Assembly (NCBI RefSeq): GCF_964026565.1
Contig: NZ_OZ032162.1
Location: forward strand, 1,774,930-1,838,929
Direction of reading: 5' to 3'
DNA: 64,000 nt
Source of the DNA: Rickettsia endosymbiont of Ceutorhynchus obstrictus
GTDB taxonomy: Bacteria; Pseudomonadota; Alphaproteobacteria; Rickettsiales; Rickettsiaceae
A program made the position numbers and the translations under genes. The notes under the pieces are model-generated. The model was not told where the DNA came from, made no database searches, and worked only from the letters and a program-made list of their open reading frames with translations. Below, piece after piece: positions 1 to 8,550 of the stretch (its first letter is position 1; the number at the start of each line of letters is the position of its first letter).

Positions 1-1
1 T

Positions 2-625
2 TACGGTCTTAGCATTGCTCCGGTAACTACCGCAACCGTTATTAGCTTCTCAATACCTTTATTCACCTTAGTACTTGCTATATTTTTTCTTAACGAAAAT
101 ATTATTTGGCAGCGATGGGTAGTAACTTTAATCGGTCTTCTCGGCGTTGTAATAACTTTAAAACCGCATACTAGCGACTTTAATCCTGAAATATTATTTT
201 TTGTTCTGGCGGCTATATCATTTGCCATGCTGGATATTATCAATAAAAAATTCGTAGTAAAAGAATCGATGATTAGTATGTTATTTTATTCGGCGATAGT
301 TACCGCCATAGTGTCCGTACCGCCTGCAGTACAATATTGGCAAACTCCGACAATGTTTGAGTTACTATTATTATTTATTTTGGGATGCGGCGGCAGTTTA
401 ATTTTATTCTTTTTACTTAAAGCATTTAGCTTAGTAGATGCTACCGCTACTGCTCCTTATAGATATTTAGAATTAATAATTTCAGCTCTAGCGGCTTATT
501 TAGTATTTAACGAATTGCCTGAAAAAAGTACTTTGCAAGGTGCTTTAATAATAATTCCCGCAACACTCTTTATAATATATTCAGAAAAGAAAGTTATGAG
601 TAAGAAAAATAAAGATATGGCGTAA
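2..625 (+). CDS. sam: S-adenosylmethionine uptake transporter, EamA/DMT family (5' end outside window)
   Basis: The reading frame is open from the window edge, so only the last 207 residues are visible. They form alternating hydrophobic segments typical of a ten-helix drug/metabolite transporter, with one EamA half ending near residue 60 and a second half after 'EILFFVLAAISFAMLDI'. The sequence closely resembles what I remember of the rickettsial carrier Sam, which imports host S-adenosylmethionine across the inner membrane; obligate intracellular Rickettsia often lack a working SAM synthetase. The last residues (SEKKVMSKKNKDMA) are a basic cytoplasmic tail. The gene is followed by a repeat zone rather than by a co-transcribed gene. 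The EamA assignment is firm; the substrate is inferred from similarity. Confidence 0.85.
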   Translation, partial: YGLSIAPVTTATVISFSIPLFTLVLAIFFLNENIIWQRWVVTLIGLLGVVITLKPHTSDFNPEILFFVLAAISFAMLDIINKKFVVKESMISMLFYSAIVTAIVSVPPAVQYWQTPTMFELLLLFILGCGGSLILFFLLKAFSLVDATATAPYRYLELIISALAAYLVFNELPEKSTLQGALIIIPATLFIIYSEKKVMSKKNKDMA

Positions 626-946
626 CTTAGAACTATGTCATTCTCGCCTGCGCGGGGCTTTGTTGCATGGCTCGATAAAAGCAGCAGTATGTCATTCTAG
701 CTAAAAGCGGGAATCCAGAAAATAATAATTCCCATAGCATTCCTGGCTATTTTTTTCCTAGATTGCCACGTCGGGACTTTGTCCCTCCTCGCAATGACGA
801 TTCCGGTAGCCATGCAACAATGCCTGCACTTCCTCGCAATGACGGCTTACGTTTTTGCTCCTTAAGGTGACATCCATGCGCGAGGGAATGACATAGTTGT
901 ATTTTTTAACTAAGAACCACATCAAAATGTAAAAAATGTAATAATA
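626..946. repeat. Intergenic zone of dispersed palindromic repeats
   Basis: No gene here. A unit starting GTCATTCTAGCTAAAAGCGGG and ending AATCCAG (about 691-718) is followed by a spacer and by an inverted-type unit running from TAGATTGCCACG to CGCAATGAC (about 760-799). The outer sequences TTGTTGCATGGCT (about 660) and AGCCATGCAACAA (about 809) form a flanking inverted repeat. The same modules recur in most host intergenic spaces of the window. Confidence 0.8.
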
Positions 947-1262
947 ATGAATAAAAGTAAGTTAATTTTTTCTACCGGTATTGCCAATACCTTTGAGTGG
1001 TATGATTATTTTTTATTTGGACATTTTGCACCTATTATAGGAGTCAAATTTTTTCCGAATAATGATCCGAATGTTTCATTACTGCAAGCTTTCTTCGTAT
1101 TTGCGGTAGGTTATTTAATGAGACCGGTCGGAGGGATATTTTTCGGCATTATCGGCGATAAATTCGGCAGAAAAATAGCCTTAACTAGTGCTATATTTTG
1201 TATGTCCGTCCCGACCGTATTAATCGGCATATTACCGACTTACCACATGTATGGACCTCCCC

Positions 1263-1582
1263 AATAATGCAAGAAAAAAATAATATTTAATAGTCAACAA
1301 GCAAATGCAGTCATGTATTCGGCTTATAATTGATAAATTACTTTAAATTTATCACTTTAAATTTATCAATTAGCCCTGATGGAATTCGCTACCTACTAAC
1401 TTTTACTTATCACTTTTCCGGCTTCATTAGAGCCTGTGCGGTAATCAGTTTTTTTGTAGGTTAAGGTTTGTCTTATTTACCATCAATATTATTATCTCAC
1501 GCATATTTCAGGTTGGAATATATTAGTCTCTATTTTAGAGTAATACTTATTAATATTTTATTTACTAAATTTTGTTAACTTA
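1263..1582 (-). ncRNA. Candidate bridge/seek RNA region of the IS1111-group element
   Basis: This is the 320 bp non-coding part downstream of the transposase stop codon and inside the left inverted repeat. In the IS1111 group the guide RNA that pairs with donor and target DNA is encoded in this position (established for the family). The stretch holds a visible tandem repeat, 'ttactttaaatttatca' at about 1334-1350 with a near copy right after it. I infer the RNA from position only and have not folded it; its true ends are unknown. Confidence 0.35.
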
Positions 1583-2632
1583 TCAGTTACAAACTTTAGT
1601 TTCATTATAATCATTGCCGGTGCGTAATACTGCAAATACTACTCGTGCTAATTTATTCGCTATTGCAACAGTAGTTTTATTATGCCCACATCGTTCTAAT
1701 AAATTAAACATCCATTTAGTAAATTTACTAAAATCTTTTTTATTTTTTTGTGCTTCAGTTGTAAACCTTAGCTTAGCATTTAATACCGCTCTTGCTCCTT
1801 GAATTAATAAAGTACGTAAATAAGTATCACCTCTCTTGCTTATACTAAGTAACCTTTCTTTACCTCCACTCGAATATTGTTTTGGTACTAAACCAAGCCA
1901 AGTTGATAATTGTCTACCATTACTAAAATTTTTTGCATTACCTATCGAAGCTATTAATGCTGTAGCAGTAATTAAACCTATACCGGGTATAGCTGTTAAT
2001 CGTTTATATTCTTCTAACTCACCTGCTAGTATTTTTAATCTTTTTTCTAACTCTATTATTTTTTTATCATTATCTACAAATTCTTCTTTCAACTCGCTAA
2101 ACGTTTGATAACTAAGACGGCTTAAAGTTTCACTATCTAAAATCTCTGTTAATTTACTGATAACTTTATTTATCCCTTGTGGAATAATTAAGCCAAATTC
2201 ATACAATAATCCTCTAATCTCATTAGCTAGTGCAGTACGATTTCTTACTAGCCTTGCTCTTATTCTATGAATTGATAAAATATCCTGCTGCTCTACACTT
2301 TTGATTGGTACAAATCTCATATTTGGTCTCGCTACTGCTTCGCATATTGCTTCTGCATCAGCTTGGTCGTTCTTATTAGTTTTAACATATGGTTTTACAA
2401 ATTGTGGTGCTATCAATTTAACCTCATGTCCTAATTTTGTTATTTCTCTTCCCCAATAATTAGCTCCGCCGCATGCCTCCATTCCTACTAAACATTTTGG
2501 TAAATTAGCTATAAAGCTTAATACTTGATCCCTAATCAATTTTTTCTTTAATATTGTCTTGCCGTTTTTATCTACTCCATGTATTTGAAAAATTCTTTTT
2601 GCAATATCTATGCCAATTGTGTTAACTTCCAT
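1583..2632 (-). CDS. IS110-family transposase (DEDD/Serine recombinase-like)
   Basis: 349 residues, a normal full length for the family. The N-terminal RuvC-like DEDD domain shows D9 (GIDIAK), E52 (GMEACGG), D89 and D92 (NKNDQADAE). The C-terminal Transposase_20 domain has the helix-hairpin-helix-like AIPGIGLITATALIASIG and the block QYSSGGKERLLSISKRGD with candidate catalytic serines near 254-255. All key residues are present, so the enzyme looks active. Such proteins cut and rejoin DNA under guidance of an RNA encoded in the same element. The gene lies on the strand opposite to the broken proP. Confidence 0.93.
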   Translation of the reverse strand: MEVNTIGIDIAKRIFQIHGVDKNGKTILKKKLIRDQVLSFIANLPKCLVGMEACGGANYWGREITKLGHEVKLIAPQFVKPYVKTNKNDQADAEAICEAVARPNMRFVPIKSVEQQDILSIHRIRARLVRNRTALANEIRGLLYEFGLIIPQGINKVISKLTEILDSETLSRLSYQTFSELKEEFVDNDKKIIELEKRLKILAGELEEYKRLTAIPGIGLITATALIASIGNAKNFSNGRQLSTWLGLVPKQYSSGGKERLLSISKRGDTYLRTLLIQGARAVLNAKLRFTTEAQKNKKDFSKFTKWMFNLLERCGHNKTTVAIANKLARVVFAVLRTGNDYNETKVCN

Positions 2633-3684
2633 TTGGACCTCCTTATTGTTGTCTAGGATTAATTTCCTATTCTAGAACTATAACTACTGTTATTGATTCT
2701 GTATATAGGGAGGTCCATTCCATTACTATAGGTATTACGGCAACTATATTAATGTTCCTGGTACGCATACTGCAGGGTCTTTCAATGGGCGGCGCGCTTA
2801 CTGGTTCTATTTCCTTTGTTATTGAACATACGAATAAAAAACAACGAGGTTTTACCGGCAGTATTTCGATGTCTAGTATTTGTACGGGGTTATTACTCGG
2901 CTCTTTTGTTTCCTACCTCACTAAAAATGTTTTAACTACCGCTCAATTTGACAATTTCGGTTGGAGAATCCCGTTCTTGCTAGGCTTTTTTATCTTATTT
3001 GCCGGACTTTATATCCAAAAACATACTCCTGAAACTCCGGATTTTAAAAATCTCAAAAAACATCATAAAATTTTAAATTCTCCTCTAAAAAGAGTTATCG
3101 TTAAGCATTGGTTCGATATATTAATATCTATATTTATTAATGCGCCCGGGTCATTAATATTTTATCTGCATGCAATTTATTTGGTATCATTTTTAAAAAT
3201 TAACCGCGGCTTTACGGAAAATGAAGTAAATAGCCTTGCTAGCATATGCTATATAATTATGATAGTTATAACTCTGCTTAGCGGCTATTTATCGGACTTA
3301 ATAGGACGCAGACGAATTTTTGTCATAAATTTATTCATTATTATTGCAGCAACACCGTTTTTGATTAAAATATTTGAAACCGGCAGTTTTACCGAAGTAA
3401 TTATTTCACAAATGATAATGGCGGTTTTAGCAGGTAGCTATATCGGACCGGAGCCGGCCTTACAAGCAGAATTTTATCCAATAAATATCCGTAATACTGC
3501 GCTTTCCTTGTCTTATAACACGGCAACTAGTATTTTTGGCGGAACTGCTCCGCTTGTTGTAGAGTATTTAGTACAAAAAACAGGGCATGTAACTTCGGCG
3601 GTTTACTATATAATGTTATTAAGTATATTGGGACTAGTTGCATTATCTTTTTATAAAGATCGTTCAGAAATGGAAGAATTATAA

Positions 3685-4248
3685 AAATAAATGATTTTCA
3701 ATTAATTTTTCCTTGACCTATATAATAATATATGGCAAAAGAGTTTTAATTGATGTTATTCTCATGGGGTGTTGTTGGGGGATAAATTTAAAGCAGTTGG
3801 AATGTCATTCCCGTAACCTTTTATGTCATTCCCGCGCGGGCGCATGGCTCATAATTTACTGTATTATGGTTATTACAAGTATGGTGTCATCTAGTTGCTT
3901 GACCCACTACTGTACGAACGTTGAAAAAAGGCTGTGTCATGCCGTGACTTGATCACGGCATCCAGGAAAATAAAGCCATATTAGACTTATTTTAGAATCT
4001 TTTTATGATATTATAAGCTGGATTCCGTGGTCGTAGCCACGGAATGACAGAATTTTTACCTCTTTATTTAAACGTTCGTACAGTAGTGGGCTTGACCACG
4101 GTATCCAGAAAAAATTAAAAAGCCTAACTGGATGCCGTGGTCAAGCCACGGCATGACACCGCGGTACTTTTAAAAAATACTCAAAATATAGTAATTTTTG
4201 ATCCATGCAACAAGACCGGCTCGCAATGACGCCTTTCTTAAATTTCAG
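3685..4248. repeat. Repeat-filled intergenic zone upstream of tRNA-Thr
   Basis: No gene. It holds a unit shared with about 48343-48393 (GCATGGCT, then 'tattatggttatta' and GTGTCAT), a 188 bp inverted-repeat element described separately, and a palindromic unit GTATCCAG...CTGGATGCCGTGGTCAAGCCACGGCATGAC at about 4097-4156. The stretch 4091-4215 is nearly identical to 46380-46505, so a block was duplicated or copied between the two sites. Confidence 0.8.
3903..4090 (+). mobile_element. 188 bp MITE-like element, copy 1
   Basis: Terminal inverted repeats cccactactgtacgaacgtt (3903-3922) and its perfect complement (4071-4090). Direct repeats CTTGA lie at 3898-3902 and 4091-4095, consistent with a 5 bp target duplication. 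Inside are two GTCAT/ATCCAG-type palindromic units in inverted order around an AT-rich core. No coding capacity. Its orientation relative to the right-hand flank is opposite to that of copy 3 at 46192-46379. Confidence 0.8.
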
Positions 4249-4322
4249 CTGCCATAGCTCAGCGGTAGAGCACATCATTGGTAATGATGAGGTCGGGGGT
4301 TCAAATCCCCCTGGCAGCACCA
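4249..4322 (+). tRNA. tRNA-Thr (anticodon GGT)
   Basis: Cloverleaf with perfect acceptor stem gctgcca/tggcagc, D arm 'agctcagcggtagagc', anticodon stem catca/tgatg with loop ttggtaa (anticodon GGT, threonine), T arm 'gggggttcaaatccccc', discriminator A and encoded CCA. Total 74 nt. The 3' 48 nt are duplicated at 39921-39968, marking this gene as the integration site of the prophage. The host tRNA stays intact because the phage attachment site supplies an identical 3' part. Confidence 0.97.
4275..4322 (+). repeat. attL: 48 bp prophage attachment repeat in tRNA-Thr
   Basis: The 48 bases from the 5' anticodon stem to the terminal CCA are identical to 39921-39968. Base 4274 (a) differs from 39920 (t), and 4323 (g) differs from 39969 (c), so the shared core is exactly 48 bp. 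Crossover presumably occurs near the anticodon or T loop. Confidence 0.95.
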
Positions 4323-4459
4323 GTTCCTATCGGGTTTTCAGGGCTTTTTTATTCTCTTTCAAATTTCATATGTTCCTTTTATTCGCCTTTCGGCTTAATT
4401 TTCGATCTAGGTAATACCTCGCCAAGCCTCTTCTTAACTGGGTTTCAGAAGGAGGGCGT

Positions 4460-4783
4460 ATGCAAAAAATAGTTACACCTTTTCCTACTTCCACAACTGT
4501 AAATGATACTATTTTTTATAATTTAGTCGGTAATTTTATACCGCCTGAATGGCGTAATTTGACTTCTAGCGACGGTAAAGTTTTAAGTAAAACCGCTCGG
4601 CAAGTTTTATCATTGATAGTTTCGCTATTACAAAATGATCAGATTTTAGAGAGGGCAAATGATGAATTAAATGAATTGCAAAAAAGTTATTATTATTTTG
4701 AGCAACTACTCGGAGTTTGTCAGCGTCGTATTAGGCAGTGCTTGCTGGAATTGCGTGACGGCGTTTTATTCAACTTACTTTAA
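4460..4783 (+). CDS. DnaA-like replication initiator, N-terminal fragment (frameshifted)
   Basis: 107 residues behind a strong ribosome binding site (ggaggg at about 4449). A helix-rich segment YYYFEQLLGVCQRRIRQCLLEL looks like a winged-helix recognition unit. The frame ends LRDGVLFNLL-stop, but the +1 frame across the same bases reads FIQLTLNTVIKNYVKCRN and runs straight into the next gene, which begins 5 bp later. One missing base near 4760 (ggcgttt for ggcggttt) would restore a single protein of about 500 residues. I therefore read it as the front half of a broken initiator gene, or of one using ribosomal frameshifting. Confidence 0.6.
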   Translation: MQKIVTPFPTSTTVNDTIFYNLVGNFIPPEWRNLTSSDGKVLSKTARQVLSLIVSLLQNDQILERANDELNELQKSYYYFEQLLGVCQRRIRQCLLELRDGVLFNLL

Positions 4784-4788
4784 ATACG

Positions 4789-5955
4789 GTGATAAAAAAT
4801 TACGTAAAATGCCGTAACGTGCCATGTATAAAACTTGTAAAAAATTTTGAGCCTTACCGACAAAATTTTTCAGCTGAACCTGAAAAAAATTGCAGCTGTG
4901 CCTGTAAAAATTTTTACCCAGACAATATAATAGATAATAGTATATCTATAAATAAATCTAGATATCTCGGCGAATCTAATTTTATAAATAAAAATTTAGA
5001 AATAAATAATAAAAATGACCTTGCCGAGAATCCTCTACCTTCACCGGAGGCTAATCCTCATTCAGCCGATTCGGCTATTTCCTCTAATCCGATTTCTACG
5101 CTTATCGATAAGGCAAAACAATGGTGCGGCGGTAAGAAATTATCCGAATTCCATCCGTTAACCGAAGAAGATATAGGCATATTACAACTTAGATCAAACC
5201 GAGAATTTAATTTAAATTTCACTAATCAATTACTGCTGAAACTTGCTGAGCAATACCCAAATAATAAATTTTATAACAAAAAAGCAGTTTTAAATTACAT
5301 GGCTAAAGCTTTAACTTATGAGCTGCGACAAGCTCCGGTTGTGAATAACGACGGCTTTAAGTTTAAAGTGGATGAGGTTACTAAAGCACGAGATGAATAT
5401 TTAGCTGAAAAAGAATATAGCTTGGATACGAGTCAAAAGGCGTTATTAGAGCGAAAGATAGCGGCAGTTTTTGAACCGGATATCGCTGACCATTTATTAC
5501 GCTCTTGTGAGTTTTCTAAAATTGCCTCGGAGGCTTATCAACTAAAATTAACAAAAAATATTACTTTGTCCGATTATGTTAAAACTCGATTGCTTCAAGA
5601 AATACAAGCGGTGTATGGGCGGGAAATACAGCGTTTGGAAATCTTACCTTTTACCGGCAATGCGCCTAAACAAACAGCAAAAACGCTTAGCAACGGCTAT
5701 ATCGGGCTTGCGGGGTTAAATCCTAATTCGATATGGTATAAAGTAAGGCAATATTTGATAGCACATTACGGCGAGGCTGTGGATAAATCTTGGTTTAGTA
5801 GATTAGAAGCGGTTGAAGAAAATAACGATTCAAAACAAATAAAACTTAAACCGGAAACCCCTTTTATAGGGGCGTGGATCATCGGTAAATACTCTACGGC
5901 ATTAAGGCTAGCTTGTGAAAGTTATAATTTTACTTTTGAATTAGTAAAAGCCTAA
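4789..5955 (+). CDS. DnaA-N-domain replication initiator-like protein, C-terminal fragment
   Basis: 388 residues from GTG 4789, with no good ribosome binding site of its own. The N-terminal 110 residues are polar, low-complexity and cysteine-rich (NCSCACKNF). The C-terminal 70 residues (IWYKVRQYLIAHYGEAVDKSW, then FSRLEAV and ETPFIGAWIIGKYSTALRLA) match the pattern of the DnaA N-terminal domain, which loads the replicative helicase. From memory, proteins with this domain but no AAA+ ATPase are found on Rickettsia plasmids as replication genes. Together with the 107-residue frame just upstream it probably was one gene. It ends 4 bp into the convergent gene at 5952. Confidence 0.6.
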   Translation: MIKNYVKCRNVPCIKLVKNFEPYRQNFSAEPEKNCSCACKNFYPDNIIDNSISINKSRYLGESNFINKNLEINNKNDLAENPLPSPEANPHSADSAISSNPISTLIDKAKQWCGGKKLSEFHPLTEEDIGILQLRSNREFNLNFTNQLLLKLAEQYPNNKFYNKKAVLNYMAKALTYELRQAPVVNNDGFKFKVDEVTKARDEYLAEKEYSLDTSQKALLERKIAAVFEPDIADHLLRSCEFSKIASEAYQLKLTKNITLSDYVKTRLLQEIQAVYGREIQRLEILPFTGNAPKQTAKTLSNGYIGLAGLNPNSIWYKVRQYLIAHYGEAVDKSWFSRLEAVEENNDSKQIKLKPETPFIGAWIIGKYSTALRLACESYNFTFELVKA

Positions 5956-6434
5956 TTCTCTTTAGTTTTATTGTTAAGAGTTTTTGATACTTTTAAATAT
6001 ATTTTTAGGATTTTCTCGGCTAGGTTTTTGTCCATAAGATTTTTGAAATTCTTAGAAATCTTACCCGTAGAGGTAAAAAAGTTACCTCGGTTATTAATTA
6101 TAATGTTCGCTAATAATTCATAATTTCCTAGCCAAGCGATTAACTCCATTCCATAACAGGGCGAAGCTAACATACCCTTTTTATTATATTTAATAGGTAT
6201 TAAGTCGCATTCAAAAGCTATTATTTCGTTGAAAATTAAAGGTTCAAAACATATATGATAATCTAAGTTATTACTACAAAATATTAAATCAAGCCTATCC
6301 TCCGGCGAATTATTCTTATTAGTTATTTCCGGCTTGTCTTTGTAATACGTAGTAATTAATTCGTCGTTATATTCTAACGCTTCAGCCTTGCCATTAGTTG
6401 TAAAGTCTATTTTACGTTCTTTAGAAATAATCAT
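5952..6434 (-). CDS. Hypothetical early prophage protein
   Basis: 160 residues, start supported by GAGG 9 nt upstream on the reverse strand. No family recognised. It is soluble, rich in Asn, Ile and Lys, with a central hydrophobic stretch (GMELIAWLGNYELLANIII). Its 3' end overlaps the convergent initiator fragment by 4 bp. The upstream sequence shares 'attaattgttaagttta' with the upstream region of the gene at 7336-7755, so the two may be co-regulated. Confidence 0.6.
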   Translation of the reverse strand: MIISKERKIDFTTNGKAEALEYNDELITTYYKDKPEITNKNNSPEDRLDLIFCSNNLDYHICFEPLIFNEIIAFECDLIPIKYNKKGMLASPCYGMELIAWLGNYELLANIIINNRGNFFTSTGKISKNFKNLMDKNLAEKILKIYLKVSKTLNNKTKEN

Positions 6435-7335
6435 AAATTAACCTCGTTTTTTATTGTTAATTATTAATTGTTAAGTTTATTAAAGTTTTAAATTTCACAA
6501 TTTATTAATAGTTAAGTTGTTATTGTGATCTATTTACTTCATAACGATAAAAAAATATTTTTTTATAAATTTATTTATTACTATTGTTAGTGTAATTTTT
6601 TTACTTATATATAATTATTAGTTTTTTTGTCGTTATCCTATCGATGTCATGAAGTAATTTTGAAGTCAAGGCGGGAAATCATTATTTTTATTATTATTGT
6701 AATTATTTTTACTACTGTCTCTTTTTGGCGGTAAAAGGGTAAAAACCTGATAAGAATAAGGATTTGTAAGTTTGTTACAAACTTTATAAAGTAGGAAAGA
6801 TAAGTATTTACGATTTTTTATTACTATTTTATTGTTATTATAATTATTTTTATTAGTGTCTCTTTCTTGCGGCAAAGTTAGGGAATTTAAATATTTGGGC
6901 TATATTTTATTATAAAAACTATAAAATAATAAATTTGCTATTTTTCGTTAGCAATTAAATATAGCTAGCAATTATTAATTACTAGCTATATTAATACTAA
7001 TTATTATTTAACTTATAATTTTTTATTTTTAAAAGAAGAATTAGAAGATTTTTATTAAGAAATGTTTAATATTTAATTACTAAACATAATAAGGATATTA
7101 TTTATATTAATAGTTAATGATAAGTAATTCATAAATTACTTATCTGTTTATAGATTAATTGTATTACTTAAGTAAAAAAATAATTAGGTTACTACCCCCG
7201 AAACAATAACAACGCTTATATAATATTTTGTGCTAATTAAATTATTATTATTAAATAAAGCTTAAATTAAACTTATATAGTGCTTATAAAAGAAAAGTTA
7301 AGCTTATAAATTAGCTTAACTTTAGGCTTTTTTTA
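6435..7335. other. AT-rich non-coding zone, left half of a possible replication/regulatory region
   Basis: About 900 bp without a convincing gene. It contains an imperfect direct repeat of about 45 bp (about 6692-6737 and 6828-6873, each including ACT/AGT-GTCTCTTT and a GGCGG/GCGGC box) and the first copy of a 170 bp repeat (6993-7164). Several ATTA/TTAA-rich palindromes are visible. Placement beside a DnaA-N-like gene suggests an origin or a regulatory region; this is inference. Confidence 0.4.
6993..7164 (+). repeat. 170 bp prophage direct repeat, copy A
   Basis: From AATACTAATTATTATT to ATAGATTAATTGTAT, about 80-85% identical by eye to 7986-8152. Each copy lies downstream of a reverse-strand gene (7336-7755 and 8551-8946). 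Confidence 0.7.
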
Positions 7336-7755
7336 TCAACGATAGCTATTTAAATAAAATACTTTATCATTGTAAACTTCGGTACTTTTTTTAGTTACTT
7401 GTTGAGCGTATTTTTCTAATTGCGTTTCGTAACAGTGAAACCAACCATCATTTAAATCTCTACATAAAGCGATCAAGTTTTTACCCTCATAACTAAAAGG
7501 AAGAAAACCTTGCTTCATAATTAATTCTTCTTTAAAAGTTTGGGTTTCATGTGGTTCATAATATATATTCCAAGCAGTCAAATCCTCATAAATTTTTTGG
7601 TATATATTATTAAAATGTTTATTTTTTCTGTAATATTCTATTATTAATTTAAAATTAAATTCTACTTCGCCTTGAAAAAAAGCTCTAGTCAAATCATGTT
7701 TGTCAATATTATGAAGCTTATAAAAATTAGTACCGTCAATTTTAACGTTAAACAT
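7336..7755 (-). CDS. Hypothetical early prophage protein
   Basis: 139 residues, start ATG 7755 preceded by AGG about 8 nt upstream. No family recognised. Aromatic and charged (YEPHETQTFKEELIMKQGFLPF, then LNDGWFHCYETQLEKYAQQ), no membrane segment or signal peptide. It lies alone between the two copies of the 170 bp repeat and points the same way as the other early genes. Low GC content and lack of repeats fit a phage gene. Confidence 0.6.
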   Translation of the reverse strand: MFNVKIDGTNFYKLHNIDKHDLTRAFFQGEVEFNFKLIIEYYRKNKHFNNIYQKIYEDLTAWNIYYEPHETQTFKEELIMKQGFLPFSYEGKNLIALCRDLNDGWFHCYETQLEKYAQQVTKKSTEVYNDKVFYLNSYR

Positions 7756-7985
7756 AAAAAACCTATTATTAATTGTTAAGTTTATAGTTAGTAATTATTA
7801 ATATATAAAACGTTATTAGTTAATTAACGCTTTAGACCACCATTACCGTGGGAAATTTTGGAAGTACAGCGGATAAAATAATAATTTTTATAATTTTTTT
7901 AATATTTACCAAAATTATAAAAATTTTGTGACTTTTCAACGGCAATAAGAGGAACATTGAACAAAACAACGAAATAATAAAGAAT

Positions 7986-8152
7986 AATACTAATTATTAT
8001 TAACTTATAATTTTTTATTTTTTGAAAGAAAATCAGAAGAGTTTTATTAGGAAATATTTAATATTTAATTATTAAATATAATAAAGATATTATTTATATA
8101 AATAGTTAATAATAAGTAAGTAGTTATTTATATATTTATAGATTAATTGTAT
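7986..8152 (+). repeat. 170 bp prophage direct repeat, copy B
   Basis: Counterpart of 6993-7164; begins AATACTAATTATTATT and ends ATAGATTAATTGTAT. Differences are scattered substitutions and few indels, so the duplication is not recent. Confidence 0.7.
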
Positions 8153-8277
8153 GAGCAGGAAGAAATTATAGTAATTATAATATTTATTTTCCCCGTTATT
8201 CGTTGCCCGGAACATATAAGGAGCATATGAAACTAAAAGCCTAATCAAATCCTTATAGTTATTAGGGTTCTAAGTGT

Positions 8278-8308
8278 TTAGCCCTCTGATGGAGCAGCAG
8301 AGGGCTAA
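8278..8308. terminator. GC-rich 11 bp stem-loop
   Basis: Perfect arms ttagccctctg (8278-8288) and cagagggctaa (8298-8308) around a 9 nt loop. It lies downstream of the reverse-strand gene at 8551. No long T-run follows on either side, so a terminator role is only plausible; a structured origin element is the alternative. Confidence 0.4.
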
Positions 8309-8550
8309 GGATAATTTAACAAATTAAGGCAAATATTGTTGTTTTTTAGCCACTTTTTGCCGTTTTTTCTTATTTTTTTGCCGGATCTGAGACTTAAATC
8401 TACGGTAGGGGGTAGTTTGGCTTTAGGAAGGGGGTTGGGGGGAGTTTGAAAAAATTTTTGCGGAGGGAATTAATCGGTTAATAAAAAAAAATTTTCCGTT
8501 TTTTGATAAATTTATATTTTTGTAAATAGCTAATCTATTCAAATAATAAT

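Larger units (their letters stand above)
1253..2716 (-). mobile_element. IS110-family, IS1111-group insertion sequence in proP
   Basis: Near-terminal inverted repeats atggacctccc (1251-1261) and gggaggtccat (2708-2718) bound a single reverse-strand transposase gene. Subterminal inverted repeats and the long non-coding stretch downstream of the transposase (about 320 bp, against about 80 bp upstream) are features of the IS1111 group rather than classical IS110. No clear target duplication is visible, as expected for this family, so the exact outer ends are uncertain by a few bases. Insertion disrupts the MFS transporter gene. Confidence 0.85.
947..3684 (+). pseudogene. proP: proP-type MFS transporter gene interrupted by an IS1111-type element
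   Basis: Two pieces of one major facilitator gene. Positions 947 to about 1250 encode the N-terminus (FSTGIANTFEWYDYFLFGHF, then the loop motif GDKFGRK); 2716-3684 encode the rest (VRILQGLSMGGALTGS, EHTNKKQRGF, a second loop motif LSDLIGRRR and the C-terminal helices). Both are in frame with each other in protein terms (GILPTYH then SITIGITATILMF), so the insertion sequence alone explains the break. ProP-like proteins of Rickettsia are proton symporters for proline, betaine and related osmolytes; several paralogues are usual, so loss of one may be tolerated. The 3' piece retains ATG 2752 and could be translated as a truncated protein, which I think is non-functional. Confidence 0.88.
7756..8550. 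other. AT-rich non-coding zone, right half, with G-runs and a hairpin
   Basis: Nearly 800 bp without a credible gene. It holds the second copy of the 170 bp repeat, a GC-rich hairpin (8278-8308) and an unusual G-rich run at 8403-8445 with tracts of 5, 5 and 6 G on the forward strand, in otherwise AT-rich sequence. Could be an origin, packaging or regulatory site. Confidence 0.4.

Noticed and set aside
4205..4472. Short frames across tRNA-Thr and the prophage left end
   Set aside because: They run through the tRNA gene and start in repeat sequence, so they are chance frames.
6666..6875. 69-residue reverse frame in the AT-rich zone
   Set aside because: It is built from a low-complexity Asn/Lys repeat copied twice (DTNKNNYNNNK, DSSKNNYNNNK) with no ribosome binding site.
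8403..8445. G-quadruplex
   Set aside because: Only three tracts of three or more G are separated by loops; a fourth requires splitting one tract, so I list it as a G-rich site only.
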